The translations under genes were made by a program, and so were the position numbers. Below are positions 34,320 through 47,381 of a stretch of DNA of 64,000 nucleotides, piece by piece. The stretch covers positions 7,482,501 to 7,546,500 of the forward strand of contig CANTUV010000022.1 of the NCBI GenBank assembly GCA_947685225.1, in the 5' to 3' direction. The stretch comes from Garcia nutans (lineage: Eukaryota; Streptophyta; Magnoliopsida; Malpighiales; Euphorbiaceae). Each line of letters opens with the position of its first letter. The stretch's first letter is position 1. Below the pieces are notes generated by a model. That model saw nothing but the letters and a program-made list of their open reading frames with translations. It was not told the origin of the DNA and searched no databases.

Positions 34320-36463
34320 GCCCAAGACACCATAGTTCAAAAAAAATAAATAATAAAGAAAAGTCTCAGTTGAGACTTAAATGCATAGAGACCATCGGCG
34401 CTAAGAGAGTGAAGAGAGAATGAGCTAAAACAGAGAGTAAGATGGTTGAGAAGCAAGAAGAGATGAGGGACTAAGGGTGAAGGCTTTAGAGAATCTAATA
34501 AGATAAAAATTTTGAGACAACATAGTGATTAGTGAGCTAGGTTCAAATTAGGTAGGTTTTAGTGTTTCATTTTGGACAAACACAAAAGTGAGGATTTTTT
34601 TTTTTTCAAAATACGAAAGTAAGTCTCATTTATTATCGAAATATAGGATTTGCTCCTATGCATATTTATCTAGATGTGGGAGTTAAATATTTAAATTGAA
34701 ACTCAAAATTTTAATTCGAGTATTTATATATATTTTTATTTATATTAAATTGAAACTTTAAATTTTAATTTGAGTGGAACGAAAATTTAAAGTTTTGGTT
34801 TAACTCATTATTATTTTTAATTAATTCAAACAGAAAATAAAGCTTCATAACTTTTGGTTTAAGTTAAAAGTGATTGTTTAATTAAAAAGTGGCTGTCAGC
34901 TTTTTTTTTGGCTTCCATTTTTTCTCATGCAGAGGTACACCGAGATTAAATGGATGCAGATGGAACATTGAGTTCAATTTTTTTGAATATAAATTATTAT
35001 TAAATTAATTTTTTAAAAATTTTAAACTAATTTTTTTAAAAAAATCATATGATTAATTTTTTTAAATTTTATTTTTAGATTTAATTTTTTTTAAATTAAA
35101 GTCATTTAATATGGAACATTTTTTTAATTCAATTATTTTTAAATTTAAATTTTATTATATATTTTTTTAAATTTTATTTTTTAAAAGAATAGATGATTAA
35201 TTTTTTAATATTTTTTTAAATTTAAATTTGTTTAATTAAAATAAATAAATTTAAATTTAGTAATTTATTTATTGATGAATAATAGATCAAAAAGTATGTT
35301 GTATAATAATAAATTATATGACAATCACCACAAATTTTAACAAGGGTACTTGATGAAGAATAATTTTGATTTGATTTAATAAAATTTCCCTTGAGTTCCA
35401 AAAAAATTATATTACAATCGAAAGCCTAGATTATGAATTTTTTAATTTACTTTTAATTTATTGTGGGTGTTAGGTGAGAATAAATATTAGTTTTAACTGA
35501 AATAAATAAATGTAACTTACAGCTATAATATATTTTCATTATAAATCCTTCGAGTTTTGAAAAAAATAAAAATAATGAAAATAAATCTATTTAAAATTTC
35601 ATTATTTTATGAATACCGAATTTCAAATTTATAATGCTTAATATACATAATATAATATGAAGAGAGAAAAAGACAATAACACAAAAAAAAGGAAAATGTG
35701 GAGAAAATATATATATTCAAGTCAAGTCTCATATGACATTTTTCTAAGCCAATCCTGACATTTAAGATATTTTTTAACATTAATACAAAAATCGGCTCAA
35801 ATTTTGAAATCCCACACAATTTAGTCTTAATGTTCGAGCTAAGCCAATCTAAATAGGATTTGCCGATTGATGATGCACAGCTCTAAAGGCCAAGGTTTAA
35901 ATAAACCAGTGAACTTGGACTTCAATTTTTTATTTTTTTATAACCATTATATGTTTCTTTTTGAAAAAAAAAATGGACCAAATAGACCATTGGCATCACC
36001 ACAGTTCAAATGGTCGTTTGAAGCTTATTCGAAGCTTTTGTTACAGCTAAAAATGCATGTTGTTTCTAGAAAAGCTTAAAAGCTGACTTAGATAATGGAA
36101 ATTTTCACTACTCATTTTAACGCCCATTTTTATTTCATCTCGGAGGTGCCGGTGTTGAATGCTAAGTGTTGACCTCCCTTCAGTTCCAAAAAAAAAAAAG
36201 TGTTGACCTCCTTACATTATCAAAACCATCCGTTGTTGGATGTTGCCTTCTTTTGCAAAATACTATTACTATTACAAGAGCTTTAAAAGTCAAAGTTATA
36301 CTTTTTGCCAATTTGACTATAATCTTCTGAGTTTTTGCTATGTCTTTGAAATTCTATCTATATCTAATTATCTAAGCCTATAATTTCTTATTGTTGTTGC
36401 TTTAACTTGTTTTCACACATCTCCAAATGTCCCAAGCAAAACATGCATGCTATTAGTTTATTA
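34320..36463. other. AT-rich spacer, nothing recognised
   Basis: There are long A/T runs (34970-35290) and no coding frame that I believe. The frame at 35867-36079 (70 residues) has no recognisable motif and spans A-rich DNA. Two 'gtgttgacctcc' phrases lie at 36166 and 36201. Confidence 0.5.
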
Positions 36464-36695
36464 CTCATTCGGTATAGTTAAAATTATTACTTCTAATACA
36501 TGTATATATATTTAAAAATTATTAAAATTTTTAAATATTAAATAAAATTATTTTAAATTAATTAAAATATTTTTTATTAATTTATTAATATTATACTCTC
36601 ATTTCATTAGCTAAATCATTAATTATAAGAATATGATTAAAAAAAATTAATTATTTTTTTAATTACATAAAGTGATAATTTAAAAAAATCAAATT
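36464..36695 (+). mobile_element. Stowaway-like MITE, subfamily 1, copy a
   Basis: It starts CTCATTCGGTATAGTTAAAA after TA (36462-36463). Its body aligns with copy b at 36769-37042, sharing 'aaaattattttaaat', a 'tattaatttattaa' region, 'tcatttcatta' and 'gataatttaaa' near the end. The right end is eroded and approximate. Confidence 0.6.
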
Positions 36696-36768
36696 TTTTT
36701 TGGGTAAAAATGACACTTTTAATAAGATGAAAGAAATAACTTTTTTCACATTAAAATAAAATTTACTA

Positions 36769-37042
36769 TCTCTATTTTATTTAAATTATCACATTTGGCT
36801 TATAAACATTTATTAAAGAAATAATCAAATTCTTTAAATAATATATAAAATTATTTTAAATATATTAAAATATCATCTATTAGCTCATTAATACTAAAAA
36901 TATCATACTTTTATTTCATTAATTAACTCATTAATAATAATGGTATAATTATAAAAAAGGTAATTAAATTTTTTAATTTTATAAAATTATAATATAAGCG
37001 GAATAATTTTTTTATAAAGCGATAATTTAAACGGAACGGATG
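36769..37042 (+). mobile_element. Stowaway-like MITE, subfamily 1, copy b
   Basis: It is flanked by TA on both sides (36767-36768 and 37043-37044). The right end, GATAATTTAAACGGAACGGATG, is the better-kept terminus; the left end, TCTCTATTTTATTTAAATTATC, is its inverted partner with several substitutions. The element is 274 bp and non-coding. Confidence 0.75.
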
Positions 37043-37044
37043 TA

Positions 37045-39225
37045 AAATTTAAATAAAAAATAAAAAAATGCTATATTAAATAAAATAAAAACTATACTAA
37101 TTTATTGGAATGTGTTGTGAATAATAATTTTTTTTAGTTTTTCTTTCTGCAGTAGTGATGAAGGGCATAACAGTCATTTAAATTCATAACGTTATTTTTT
37201 TGTCACGTGTATTCCGTAACAAAGTCAATGTGAATAAAAGCATGCAGTATAATATGGAGGCGTAAGTACAAGACTGCGTCTATATCATATAAAGGCAAAA
37301 TGGTTAAATATATAGTATTATCCCAACTATAATTTCAGAGTTGAATGTTAATTTTTTTTAATTAAATGTATATATATATATATATATTTTTTTTCTTTTT
37401 GGTCAAAAATGGATCATTTCAACTCTCGTCACAATGGTGCCATTAAATCATGTTGATCTGTCATTATTTATATGGGATTCCACAGTTAAGAATTTTTAGA
37501 AAAAATATTAAATATGATCGTAAAATAATTGTTAAATTTTAAATTAAATTTTAAATTTTTTTAGTTATTTTAAAAGTATATAATAATGTATTTGATAAAT
37601 TATAGAGAAAATTGATTACTAAAAATATATTTTATATATGTATATTATTGAGATTATATCTTACTAGAATAAATTATATTATTATATTTAGAAAATGTAA
37701 TAAAATATTAAAAAAGTAAGTTAAAATTTATTTGATTATAACACAATTTTATTTAAAAAATTTAAATAATATCTAAATTACTCTTATTAATTTATATTAT
37801 GTGTGAGATTGAATAATTAAGTAAGGAATAGAATTATCTTTTGATATAAAATCCATTAATCTCTTCCCCTAGTGAAAATTTTTTTTCTATCTTCTCTACG
37901 TAAATATTTTATCAATTTATTAATAAAATTTAATAGATCCAGTAATTTATTTTACCTGCATTATTTATATAGTATTATTGATCAATATGAATTATTTAGT
38001 CAATTTTTTTAAAAAATAATACAACCAAACAAGCTATAAGTCTTATTATTTTCAATATTTTTATTAACATAAATATTACATCACAAATTATAATTTTTAA
38101 TAAAAAAAGATTAAAAAAATTAAAAAAAAAGAATTAAAATGTACCAAAATACCTAATTAATATATTGTATTAGCGCGGCCCCTTAAGATAATTGAGGATT
38201 TTAAATAAGATCATCGAATACTTAAAATTAAAATGTTCAAAATTACTTTAAATTATTTAAATTATTGGACAACGTTATTTTAAACTTCTCAATCAAATTG
38301 AAAATTATTTAAAATAATAAATCAAAATTAATAATATAATAAGTAATTATATTTTTAAGTATATTTATAATAAAATATTATATTATTTATATTTACCATT
38401 TATGTCATGATGCAAATTTGAGGACACGTAATCGACACTAGATAATGAAAAAATACGTGATTTTAAAAATTCATAATCAGTCTGATAATTCATTTCTCGA
38501 GAAACATAGATTGTGACAGTAGTCACTATCCCAGACCGGGTCCATAAGCCTACTAAAATTGCACGACTAATACAACACCTCGTTATTTTCATCAAAGGTT
38601 GATTAACATATATGTATAATCAAACATCGGAATGAAACGGAAAAATAAATAAGGAAAGAAATACCATGCAAAATTCTAAAATATAATAAAATGAAATAGT
38701 TAAATAATAAAATAAATAATTGAATAATTCTTGCCGAGGGATAAAAAGGAAGGATGATCCAAACAAGTATTACTCATATGTTCAACCTGCAACTTGAAAA
38801 AAAAATGATAAATAAGAATAAACATTCGACTCAATGAATTATATAACAATTAATATAATATATCGGTGTCATACAATTTAATGCTCATGCAAATATCAAC
38901 TAGACAAAATAAATCATATAATCATATAAAGATAAAAGTAAGTCAATCGGGTCAAACTAAACACAAACTGGAGAATTGATCTCATATCTAGCACTCTTAG
39001 TCAATACGTTTCTCTTAGAATTCAATATATATGGTCCGTCGTCATAATCGTAACTAAGCAGTACTACCAAATTGATAAGTAATGCTAAGCATGAGAATAC
39101 TTTTACCGTCATACTAATCCTAATCTCATTATCATATCATAACTCGTAATCCCGATCATATGTGATCTCACATCATTCTAACTCTATCTGGCAAACACAG
39201 ATTATATGCATTAAAAACTATCAAC
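37045..39225. other. AT-rich spacer, possible LTR debris
   Basis: 37045-38370 is AT-rich without recognisable content. Around 38400-39220 the base composition is higher in G and C, with phrases such as 'ccagaccgggtccataagcc' that resemble chromovirus LTR sequence. No ends or duplication can be defined. The frame at 38595-38383 is probably part of that non-coding debris. Confidence 0.4.
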
Positions 39226-41673
39226 TGCAATACCCTTATACCTTATTATATATATATATATAATATACACATGATATATGTGAAATATGTATACTGAATA
39301 TAAAAATATTACATTACAGTATCTTTAAAAAAAATTTCTTAATTTATGGCAGCCATTTAAGAATACTTAAAATATATTTTAATAAAATTAACCATTAGTA
39401 AATTGAAAAGTAAAAAGGTATTAAATGAAAAATCTATAAAAAAAATTCGCTAGAGTTTTGTTTGTATTTTGGATGATCCTAAATTTCAAATAACCCAACC
39501 TGTAATTAAAATACACTTTCAATTATTTATTTGATGCATATATTTCTCCAAAATAGCTAAACGACTCAATCCACCAATATTTTATAAAAAACACACAAAC
39601 ACACATATATATACACACATATAAATTCCATTGTTATTTAATATATTACACCAAAGGAAACACATATATTTTATACCATATACATGATTATATATATAAT
39701 GTACAAACTCAAAAGCATTTTAAGAAGTTAAAAAGTGTATATATAATATGCAAGTGGCATTGGTTCTCAGAAGCACAAAGGTCTTTACACACAAAAACCT
39801 AAACCTGATGTGGTCTAGCAACACTCTCCGAATCACCTGGATATACCATGTCACCTGTACGATGAAATTTAATCGCGCTAAGCATATTGCCTAGTAGTAT
39901 ATACTTAAATTAAATATAAAAATGAAGTCATACATATATAATGTCATATATGCATCATGTTAAAAATGTCAAACATTTTTATTATACACATTAAACAACA
40001 CTTTAAATATGGGCTCAAACATCTTATATAATTTTCTAGTCTCAGGCTCAATGAATTGTCTATTATTATCTGGTATATTTCTGTGTCGCCTAGTGTCTTA
40101 TCTATTTTGGTGTACGGTATACCAACATCCAAGAATATTTTTTTGGCAATTAGATAATATATAAGATACACACAATATACATTCCTTTCAATGTACTTTT
40201 ACATTTCGACTCACACCATAATTTTCAATAATCATTATAATAAATAATGCAAATGCGGTTTACTTCCTCATGTTAGTATATATAAATTGCACTTTACACA
40301 TTTTATACAAATATTTTATTTAGTCATTCTCAAATGGCTTATTATACCATAATCAACATAAATCAAGCATTATTACTTCAAACAATGATATACGTACACA
40401 TGCACATAATGAAATGTATTATGCTCAAAATTAGTAAAATTAACTACATTCAATGCAAAAATATGTACTGACCTCTTTAAAGCGATAAATAGAGTTAAAA
40501 CTCCACTCCACTTCCAAAATACCTAAAAGTCTTTCACCATAAAGTTGATGAAAATTCTATATACTAAACACTTATACCCAATGTGAATTAACATAATCAA
40601 TTAATATCACATTTCTAGGTGTTTAAAACCTAAAATAAAAATTAAGGCTTAATTTTATAATTTTTTAAGTTTTTATCATAATTCACTTTAACTCTAGAAA
40701 ATCATTCTAATACATTTCAAATTGAGTTTTTAGATTAAATATATTTAATATATCATATTTTAATACATTTCAAGCATTAAAATATAAATGTATCACTTTT
40801 CCATCATAATTTTAAAAAATTTTCCCTAAACCTCTTTGATTTTAGTTTTTCATTCTAAGTAATTTCAAATGGTAATTTAAACTTATTTTTATCATTAATA
40901 ATATTAAATAAGACAATTCAAATTATAAAATTAAATAAATATAAATTCTTTAAGCTTACTATTTTCGAAATCCTAACTTTCTCTCTTCCTCTTCCAAACC
41001 CTAACTAAATCCAAACTTTTCTTAAGTTCAAGCTTAAAATTATCATATATACATCAAACTAATATCATTCAACACTATTTAACCAATTAAAAATAGCTCA
41101 TTCAAATATCATAATTTCACATATTCCATAAATTCATAAAAACTAAAAATAACTTAAAATAACTTTACTTACTTGTTGGAAACTTGCCTAAAACCACTTT
41201 AATTCTGTAAAACTTGAAAAATTTGATGTTGGGTGGAGCAAAAATCCCCTCCCTTAAGCTTGGTAGATTTCGGCCATGGTGGAGGAAGAAGAAGAAGAAG
41301 GTATGTTTTAATTTTGACTTTTTTTTCTTTTTTATTTTTTTTAAAACTATTTATATATATATTTAATTAATTTTTATTTATTTATTATTTATTTATTTTT
41401 AATTCTTTAAATTAATTCTTCCACCTCAAAATAAAATTATTTTTAAATTTTTAAATTAATTTATTTTTTAAGTGAAATTACCATTTTACCCTTTCATTTT
41501 ACTATTCATATGTTGACTTTTCTAACTCATATTTAATTTTATATGTAATGTATATTTCTCTTATATTTTACATATACGTTATCTATTTCTCACTTCTAAC
41601 TCATCATTTACCTCTTAAATTATTTATTTTAATTTAATTTAAATAAAAATCTAGCAATTAAGTAGATGCTACA
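39226..41673. mobile_element. Solo LTR B, Tekay/Del-like, TSD TCAAC
   Basis: The sequence starts TGCAATACCCTTATACC, which aligns with the start of solo LTR A, and ends GATGCTACA. It is flanked by TCAAC at 39221-39225 and 41674-41678. Internal landmarks match LTR A: a 'gcactttacacatttta' region, an 'actccac' region, and a GAA run near 41285. It is shorter than LTR A (2448 bp) and diverged from it. It contains no gene. Confidence 0.87.
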
Positions 41674-41678
41674 TCAAC

Positions 41679-42301
41679 TTTTATGCACCGACATGCATTA
41701 TATTTCTATAATCTAATATTGATAACAATAATTTTATATGTACCACATAATAATAAGATACGTGTGTGCAAATGTAGCTCTTAATATAAATTAGGGGAGC
41801 AGAGTATTATATTAATCTATGTAATTGATCACAGATAGAAAAAACCCAACAACTCTCCTCAAAACATCCGATTGAAAATGAAAAAAATACTAAATTTAGA
41901 AGAACTATTAGAATATGAATGAATGAATAATTTTAAAGATTCTGTCGAGACCTCTCCTATTACTAAAATATTTTCCTCTCAAATAAAGCAAAAAAATAAC
42001 ACTTCTAAACAACTCACAACAATCAACTCAATTGCTCATATAAGCCTCCATCAACATTTTCAGCAACTACTAAATATTATATAATTTGTTTATTTTAACT
42101 TTTATAATACTTTATCTTAATTTCAAATTATCATTTGATTAATTAGTTTGCATAATAAAAAAATTATTTGATTCTTTTCATAAAGAAAAACACATTGTAA
42201 TATAATTTGAACAATTTTTGTAGAAATTAATTTATCTAATTATCATTCAAATAAAATAAAATAATTATTTACTTTAATTTTTTATTTTGCCAAATCAAAT
42301 T

Positions 42302-42341
<40 letters not shown>

Positions 42342-43123
42342 CAATGGTAATAATAATAAAAATAATATTACTAGTATTGATAATACCTTTTAACAACAAC
42401 AACAACAATAATAATAATAATAAAACTAAAATAACCTTAATAATAATAATAACCTAAAATAACCTTAGTAATAACAATGATAATTTGATTATTCTATTTA
42501 TAATAATACAAATTTTAATTAAATATTTAGTTTTATAATTCTAAACATAATGCATTAACTATTTAATTTAAATCATTTAATAACCAAATAATCAATCAAC
42601 TTATTTAATAGTAAATAATTAACTAATTAGTTAATAATAATTCTCTACATTAATAACAATTTAATAATGGAATTAAATATAACTAAATTAATCAATTTTT
42701 AACTTATTTATTCCAACTAATAAATCAATTCATAACTATACCTAATTTGATTATTTATTTAAATTAAATTAAATTAAATTAAATATTTATTTATTTATTC
42801 ACTATTTATTTCATTATTATTATTATTTATTTTTTCTCGTTGGCACTGTCGCCATAATAGGATCACCACGCCAGACGAACACCGAATTTCAAGCCAAACA
42901 ATAACATACTTAAAAATTACAAATGATATCTCAAAATGAACCTCATAAGAAAAGGAATTCAATCACACCAAAATCGCTGAAAAAGGATACTAAAATTAGC
43001 CGAAAAGCCAATTAAAGATTGTCACCAACACGGCCATCGGACGGCTCATGCATCGCTGTATAGTCATCGTTTCATCGCTGCTTCTACACCTGAGGTCACC
43101 GCAGGGTGGGTTATCGTTTGGTG
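41679..43123. other. AT-rich spacer with TAA microsatellites; possible LTR fragment
   Basis: Simple (TAA)n and (CAA)n runs lie at 42304-42425. From about 42830 to 43123 the composition is more balanced, with 'gttggcactgtcgccataat'-type wording that, together with 43737-44078 and its terminal 'ttattaca', could belong to a third Tekay-like LTR. I could not find its start or TSD. Confidence 0.35.
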
Positions 43124-43131
43124 GTAGCAGT

Positions 43132-43728
43132 CAGAGGCGAAGCCAAACTTTAAAATAAAAAGGGGCAAATTTTTTATTTTATAAATTTTGACTTTTTCCG
43201 TAATTATTTATCTCTTTTTATTTTAATAATATTTTATAAATTTATTAATTTATTAATAATATATTTTTATTATTAAAAAATTAATTAATAAAAAATATTA
43301 ATATATATATGTGTAAAGAATTTTAAATTTATAAAATTATTCACAATAAAAATAAAATAAAGAGAAAAAAAATTGAATAATATATATAATTTTTTAAAAA
43401 TTAATTAAAATAAATGAATTATTTAATTCATTAAATGAGTTCAATTTAATTTAGTTGAAAATTTTATCCTTTTTTTTATTATTTTTTTTGTATTTGTATA
43501 TTTTTAATATTTTGTCAATTTTTTAAAAGAGAACTATTGGTTATAGAATAAATAATTTATTATAATTTTTTTGACTTCTTGTAAAAATTAAAAAAAAAGA
43601 GGGGGCAATTTAAAATTTTAAATGAAATTAATAAATAATTTAAAATTTTTAAAAAATATTATATATATATATATTTAAAAAGAGAAGGGGGCAACTGCCC
43701 CCTTCTCTAATAGGTGGCTTCGCCAATG
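43132..43728. mobile_element. hAT-superfamily MITE, 8-bp TSD GTAGCAGT
   Basis: The left end CAGAGGCGAAGCC and right end GGCTTCGCCAATG (inward CATTGGCGAAGCC) form a terminal inverted repeat. The element is flanked by a perfect 8-bp duplication, GTAGCAGT (43124-43131 and 43729-43736). The interior is AT-rich and non-coding, with a GGGGGCAACTGCCCCC palindrome near 43688-43703 just inside the right end. Terminus CA-GGCG and 8-bp duplication identify hAT. It is about 597 bp. Confidence 0.93.
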
Positions 43729-43870
43729 GTAGCAGTGTCAACCAATGATCACCAGATGGGCGGTAGAACGGGGATAAACACCAGTCTGCGATTGTGTTTC
43801 TCCTCTCTCTCTGTCATTTTCCCTTTCCGCCTTCTTTCTTCTTTCTCTTTTCTTTCTTCTTTCTTTTATA

Positions 43871-43871
43871 A

Positions 43872-43926
<55 letters not shown>
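43871..43926. repeat. (CA)n microsatellite
   Basis: Roughly 27 CA units with a single interruption (cgca) near 43896, followed by a short TA run. Long frames across it on both strands are artefacts. Confidence 0.97.
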
Positions 43927-43937
<11 letters not shown>

Positions 43938-45508
43938 TTCTTTTCTTTCTTTTCTTTTTCTTCTTTTTTTAATATAAAACTTCATAATTTAAATAATAAT
44001 AAATTAATAAATAATAAAATAGTTATATATATTTTTGAAATAAGATTTTTTAAATAATTTAAAAATCAGGTTATTACATTTTAATGTTGCATATTTAAAA
44101 TTTTTTAGTTTTAGCGAATATTAATTTATATATATTGTTAGTATCTTAACCAAGAATTTTTTTTTTCAAATAATGGCATTTGGTATCTCTTAGATGATGA
44201 TATTTTGATATTGAAATATGCTTAGTGTCAAATAAATATAAAATAGAAAACCATTTTTTTAATCCTTCTAAACCATCCAAATTAGTATCTAGTTTTGTAA
44301 ACAATCCAAACTAATATCTAATTTTAAAAGTCAAAACAAAACAAAAACAAGATACATAAAATTTTTGACAATTAAAGTTGGAGGATCATCATCTTAGACA
44401 TGCAGTTAAACTAATAATTAATAGTAATGAGTAATAATCTGATTTTTAAATTTATTGTTAAAAATTTTATGTTTTATAAGAAAATATAGTTATTCACATT
44501 TATAGCTTATTTGATTTATTGTAAATTATTTTTCAAATAAAAAATAAAAAATTATTTTACAAATATATATATGCTTTTTGTAACCACTTGTGCTTTGGAA
44601 CCATTTTTTTCAAGCTTCATTTATGTAACAATAGTGCCACCCATCATTGATATTAGATGGATATTGGAAATGATGATGGCTGAAGCTCCTTTGGCAAATT
44701 ATGAAGAAACGGCGGCAAGTGGTGGTGACCGGTACCTGGTGTTAAGGGGAGGGGAATAGAACCCTCCTACTGCAATAAGATATATATATATATATATATA
44801 TATGAATAAAGTCTCACATTAAATAAATATAATATATGTGAGTGGTTAATATAAAAATGAGCTATTTAATATTAATAGTTAGCTCTATACAAACTCTCAA
44901 TATTTTTTTCATGATATCAAAGTTCGTGATAAATTTCTTTTGATCAGAGAAAGACTTTTAAATAATTATTTTTCATTCAGTATGAATTGTTCTTAAACTT
45001 CGAATAATTTTGCTTAATATAGGGTGTACTCAGACTTAATAATGAACTTATCAAAAATAATCTTGATGCAAAGTTTACCAAGGAATTTTGTTCTCGTATA
45101 TATCTTATTATATTGGCGGCGGTCATGGTGCCTATATAGCTGGATAATGGCGGCTTCAGCGGTGACACGTAGACTTTAATTAGCTCCAGTAGATTTATTA
45201 ATACTCAAAACTATTCCTAATTAATAAACTAACATTGGGGTTATACTGCAGAGATGTTCATGAAGCTCTCTTGCTTCTTTGACCAAATGATGCAATGATG
45301 AGACAAAACATGAAAATCTAGAATATGTAGACAAGTAAAATATTGCTGTATGTGTGTATACATATATTCACCTGTGTAGCTTAAAAGATTCTTTACTTTT
45401 TTTTTCCCAAAGACTGGAAAGTCAGGAAACACAACCACTAACATAATAAATAAAATCTGCTTTTACATTATGTGTTTTGGAAATTAAAATAAAAAATCAC
45501 ATATAATA
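43927..45508. other. AT-rich spacer with two GC-richer islets
   Basis: At 44640-44770 the base use is more balanced and an open frame ends with APLANYEETAASGGDRYLVLRGGE (stop at 44757-44759). A second islet at 45108-45180 reads 'ttggcggcggtcatggtg'. Neither matches a family I recognise. They could be fragments of genes or of other elements. Confidence 0.3.
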
Positions 45509-45510
45509 TA

Positions 45511-45750
45511 CTCCCTCCGTATTATTTACATAGAAAAAATAAGATGGACACAAAAATTAAGAAAATTTTATTTTTTTCATCTCTATTTACTTAAATATCC
45601 CTAAAAAAATATTTCTCAAATTAAACTTTTAAGGCAAGGGTATAAATGATATTTTATCTCATTTCACTTCCTAAAATTTATCTAAAATGATATATTTTTT
45701 TATATAAAAGATATACTAAAATTTTTTTTTTTTCTATATAAATAATACGG

Positions 45751-45755
<5 letters not shown>
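45511..45755. mobile_element. Stowaway-like MITE
   Basis: CTCCCTCCGTATTATTTACATAG at the left and CTATATAAATAATACGGAGGGA at the right form a near-perfect terminal inverted repeat of about 22 bp. TA flanks both sides (45509-45510 and 45756-45757). At 245 bp and non-coding, it is the clearest MITE of this class in the window. Confidence 0.9.

Positions 45756-45796
<41 letters not shown>
45756..45796. repeat. (TA)n microsatellite next to the MITE
   Basis: About 20 TA units directly adjoin the right end of the Stowaway-like MITE. The MITE may have inserted into, or seeded, this array. Confidence 0.9.
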
Positions 45797-45799
<3 letters not shown>

Positions 45800-46748
45800 G
45801 AAAAGAAGTTTCTATGAATCCTTGCGCAGTTTAATTTTGAGTTGTTACAAGTGGCAGTTAAGAAATAGTAAATCAATCTCTATCACATCCAATGAAATAA
45901 TCAGCGTTTGCACTGACGTCATATATGTAGAAACTTCCATTCTCTCTCGAAGAAGCCTCTCATCACTCGCCGTTCACATACACAACCAATTAATTTCTAG
46001 AATATATATATATATTATTAATACGAGAAATTGATTAATAGAACCAAATTAATTACAATCGTTTTCACAATTTAGTTCATCTTTCAAATCACAAATTTCT
46101 TCAATTAGTGTCTAAAATTTTACTATTTCATGTATCATTTTACATCTTTTCATTTTATTCATATCCTTTAGTTTTGTCCTTTTTCTTTCTTAAATTCTTT
46201 CTTATTTTTTAAAAACAAATTTGAGAACTATTTTAAAAATTATGATATAAAATAAAATAAAATAAACAAAAATAAAATAACCAAAATAAATATTAAAATA
46301 TAACTAGTCATATATCCATATAATGCGAGTCTATAATTAATTATAAATATATAATTTTTGATATTCATATATTAATATTTTTAGTTAATAAATTTATATT
46401 AATAATTTATTAAATAGAACACTTTTAATTTCATATATTAATATTTTTTTATTAATTAAATATGAATGAAAAAAATACTTAGACTTAAATTTAAAATCTA
46501 AGTGAAAGTAATATATACTCTTAGCCACCAAATTACAAAGCAATACATGCTTTTAGCCATTAAATTATACTTTGATGGTTTTAAATATTAATATTTTATT
46601 AAATATATAATATTTTTTTTATCTTTATATATCAATTATTTCAATTAAAAATTTATTAAAAATTAATTATTAGTTATTAATAATTTATTAGATATATGAC
46701 TTTTTAATTTCATATATTATAGTTTCAATTAAAGTATTTATTAATAAT
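45797..46748. other. AT-rich spacer, nothing recognised
   Basis: An open frame at 45795-46034 (79 residues) shows no motif, starts inside the TA array, and is followed by A/T-rich DNA. I treat it as chance. Confidence 0.45.
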
Positions 46749-46750
46749 TA

Positions 46751-47018
46751 CTCCCTCCATTCATAAATAATTATTGTTTTAGAGTAATAAATTTTATTAA
46801 TAAATAACTGCCACTTTCTAAAAATCAAGGTTGTTTTATGCATTTATTCTTAATTTATCCCCCTTTAATTAAAAAAAAGAATTGCTATTAATAGAATGAG
46901 TAATAAATTAAGAAAAATGATAATTTAGTAAAATGGTTATATAAAGTAGATTATTAAATAAAATTTTAAATTTTTGTGCAAAAATTTTAAAGTGATAATT
47001 ATTTGTAAATATAGGAAG
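46751..47018. mobile_element. Stowaway-like MITE, decayed
   Basis: CTCCCTCCATTCATAAATAATTATTG at the left pairs with GATAATTATTTGTAAATATAGGAAG at the right. TA lies on both sides (46749-46750 and 47019-47020). It is 268 bp and non-coding. The right terminus has lost bases from the ATGGAGGGAG form. Confidence 0.8.
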
Positions 47019-47020
47019 TA

Positions 47021-47347
47021 TTAATTTATTAATAATTTATTTAATTTATTAAATGTATGACTTTTGATATTTATATATTAATATTTTTTGTTAATAAATT
47101 TTGAGATAAATAAATAAACGTAGTAATTTAGTACTATATGTATAGATTACGTTGCACTTTACATTGCTTTAATTTTTATCAGCTTATACATATATATCAT
47201 TTATTAAAAAATAATTAATTTTAATTTTTTTGACAAAAAAATTTTGTTAGATGGACTTAATAATTATTTGTTCAAACACTATTTTTATAAAAATAAAATT
47301 TAAACATAAAAAAAAAATCAAACACTAATAATATTATTATGCCTTTA

Positions 47348-47381
<34 letters not shown>

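Noticed and set aside
43714..43977. Frames across the CA microsatellite encoding Thr-His or Val-Cys repeats
   Set aside because: They are products of the dinucleotide repeat.
45795..46034. 79-residue frame after the TA array
   Set aside because: It begins in the microsatellite, has no motif or promoter, and ends in low-complexity DNA.
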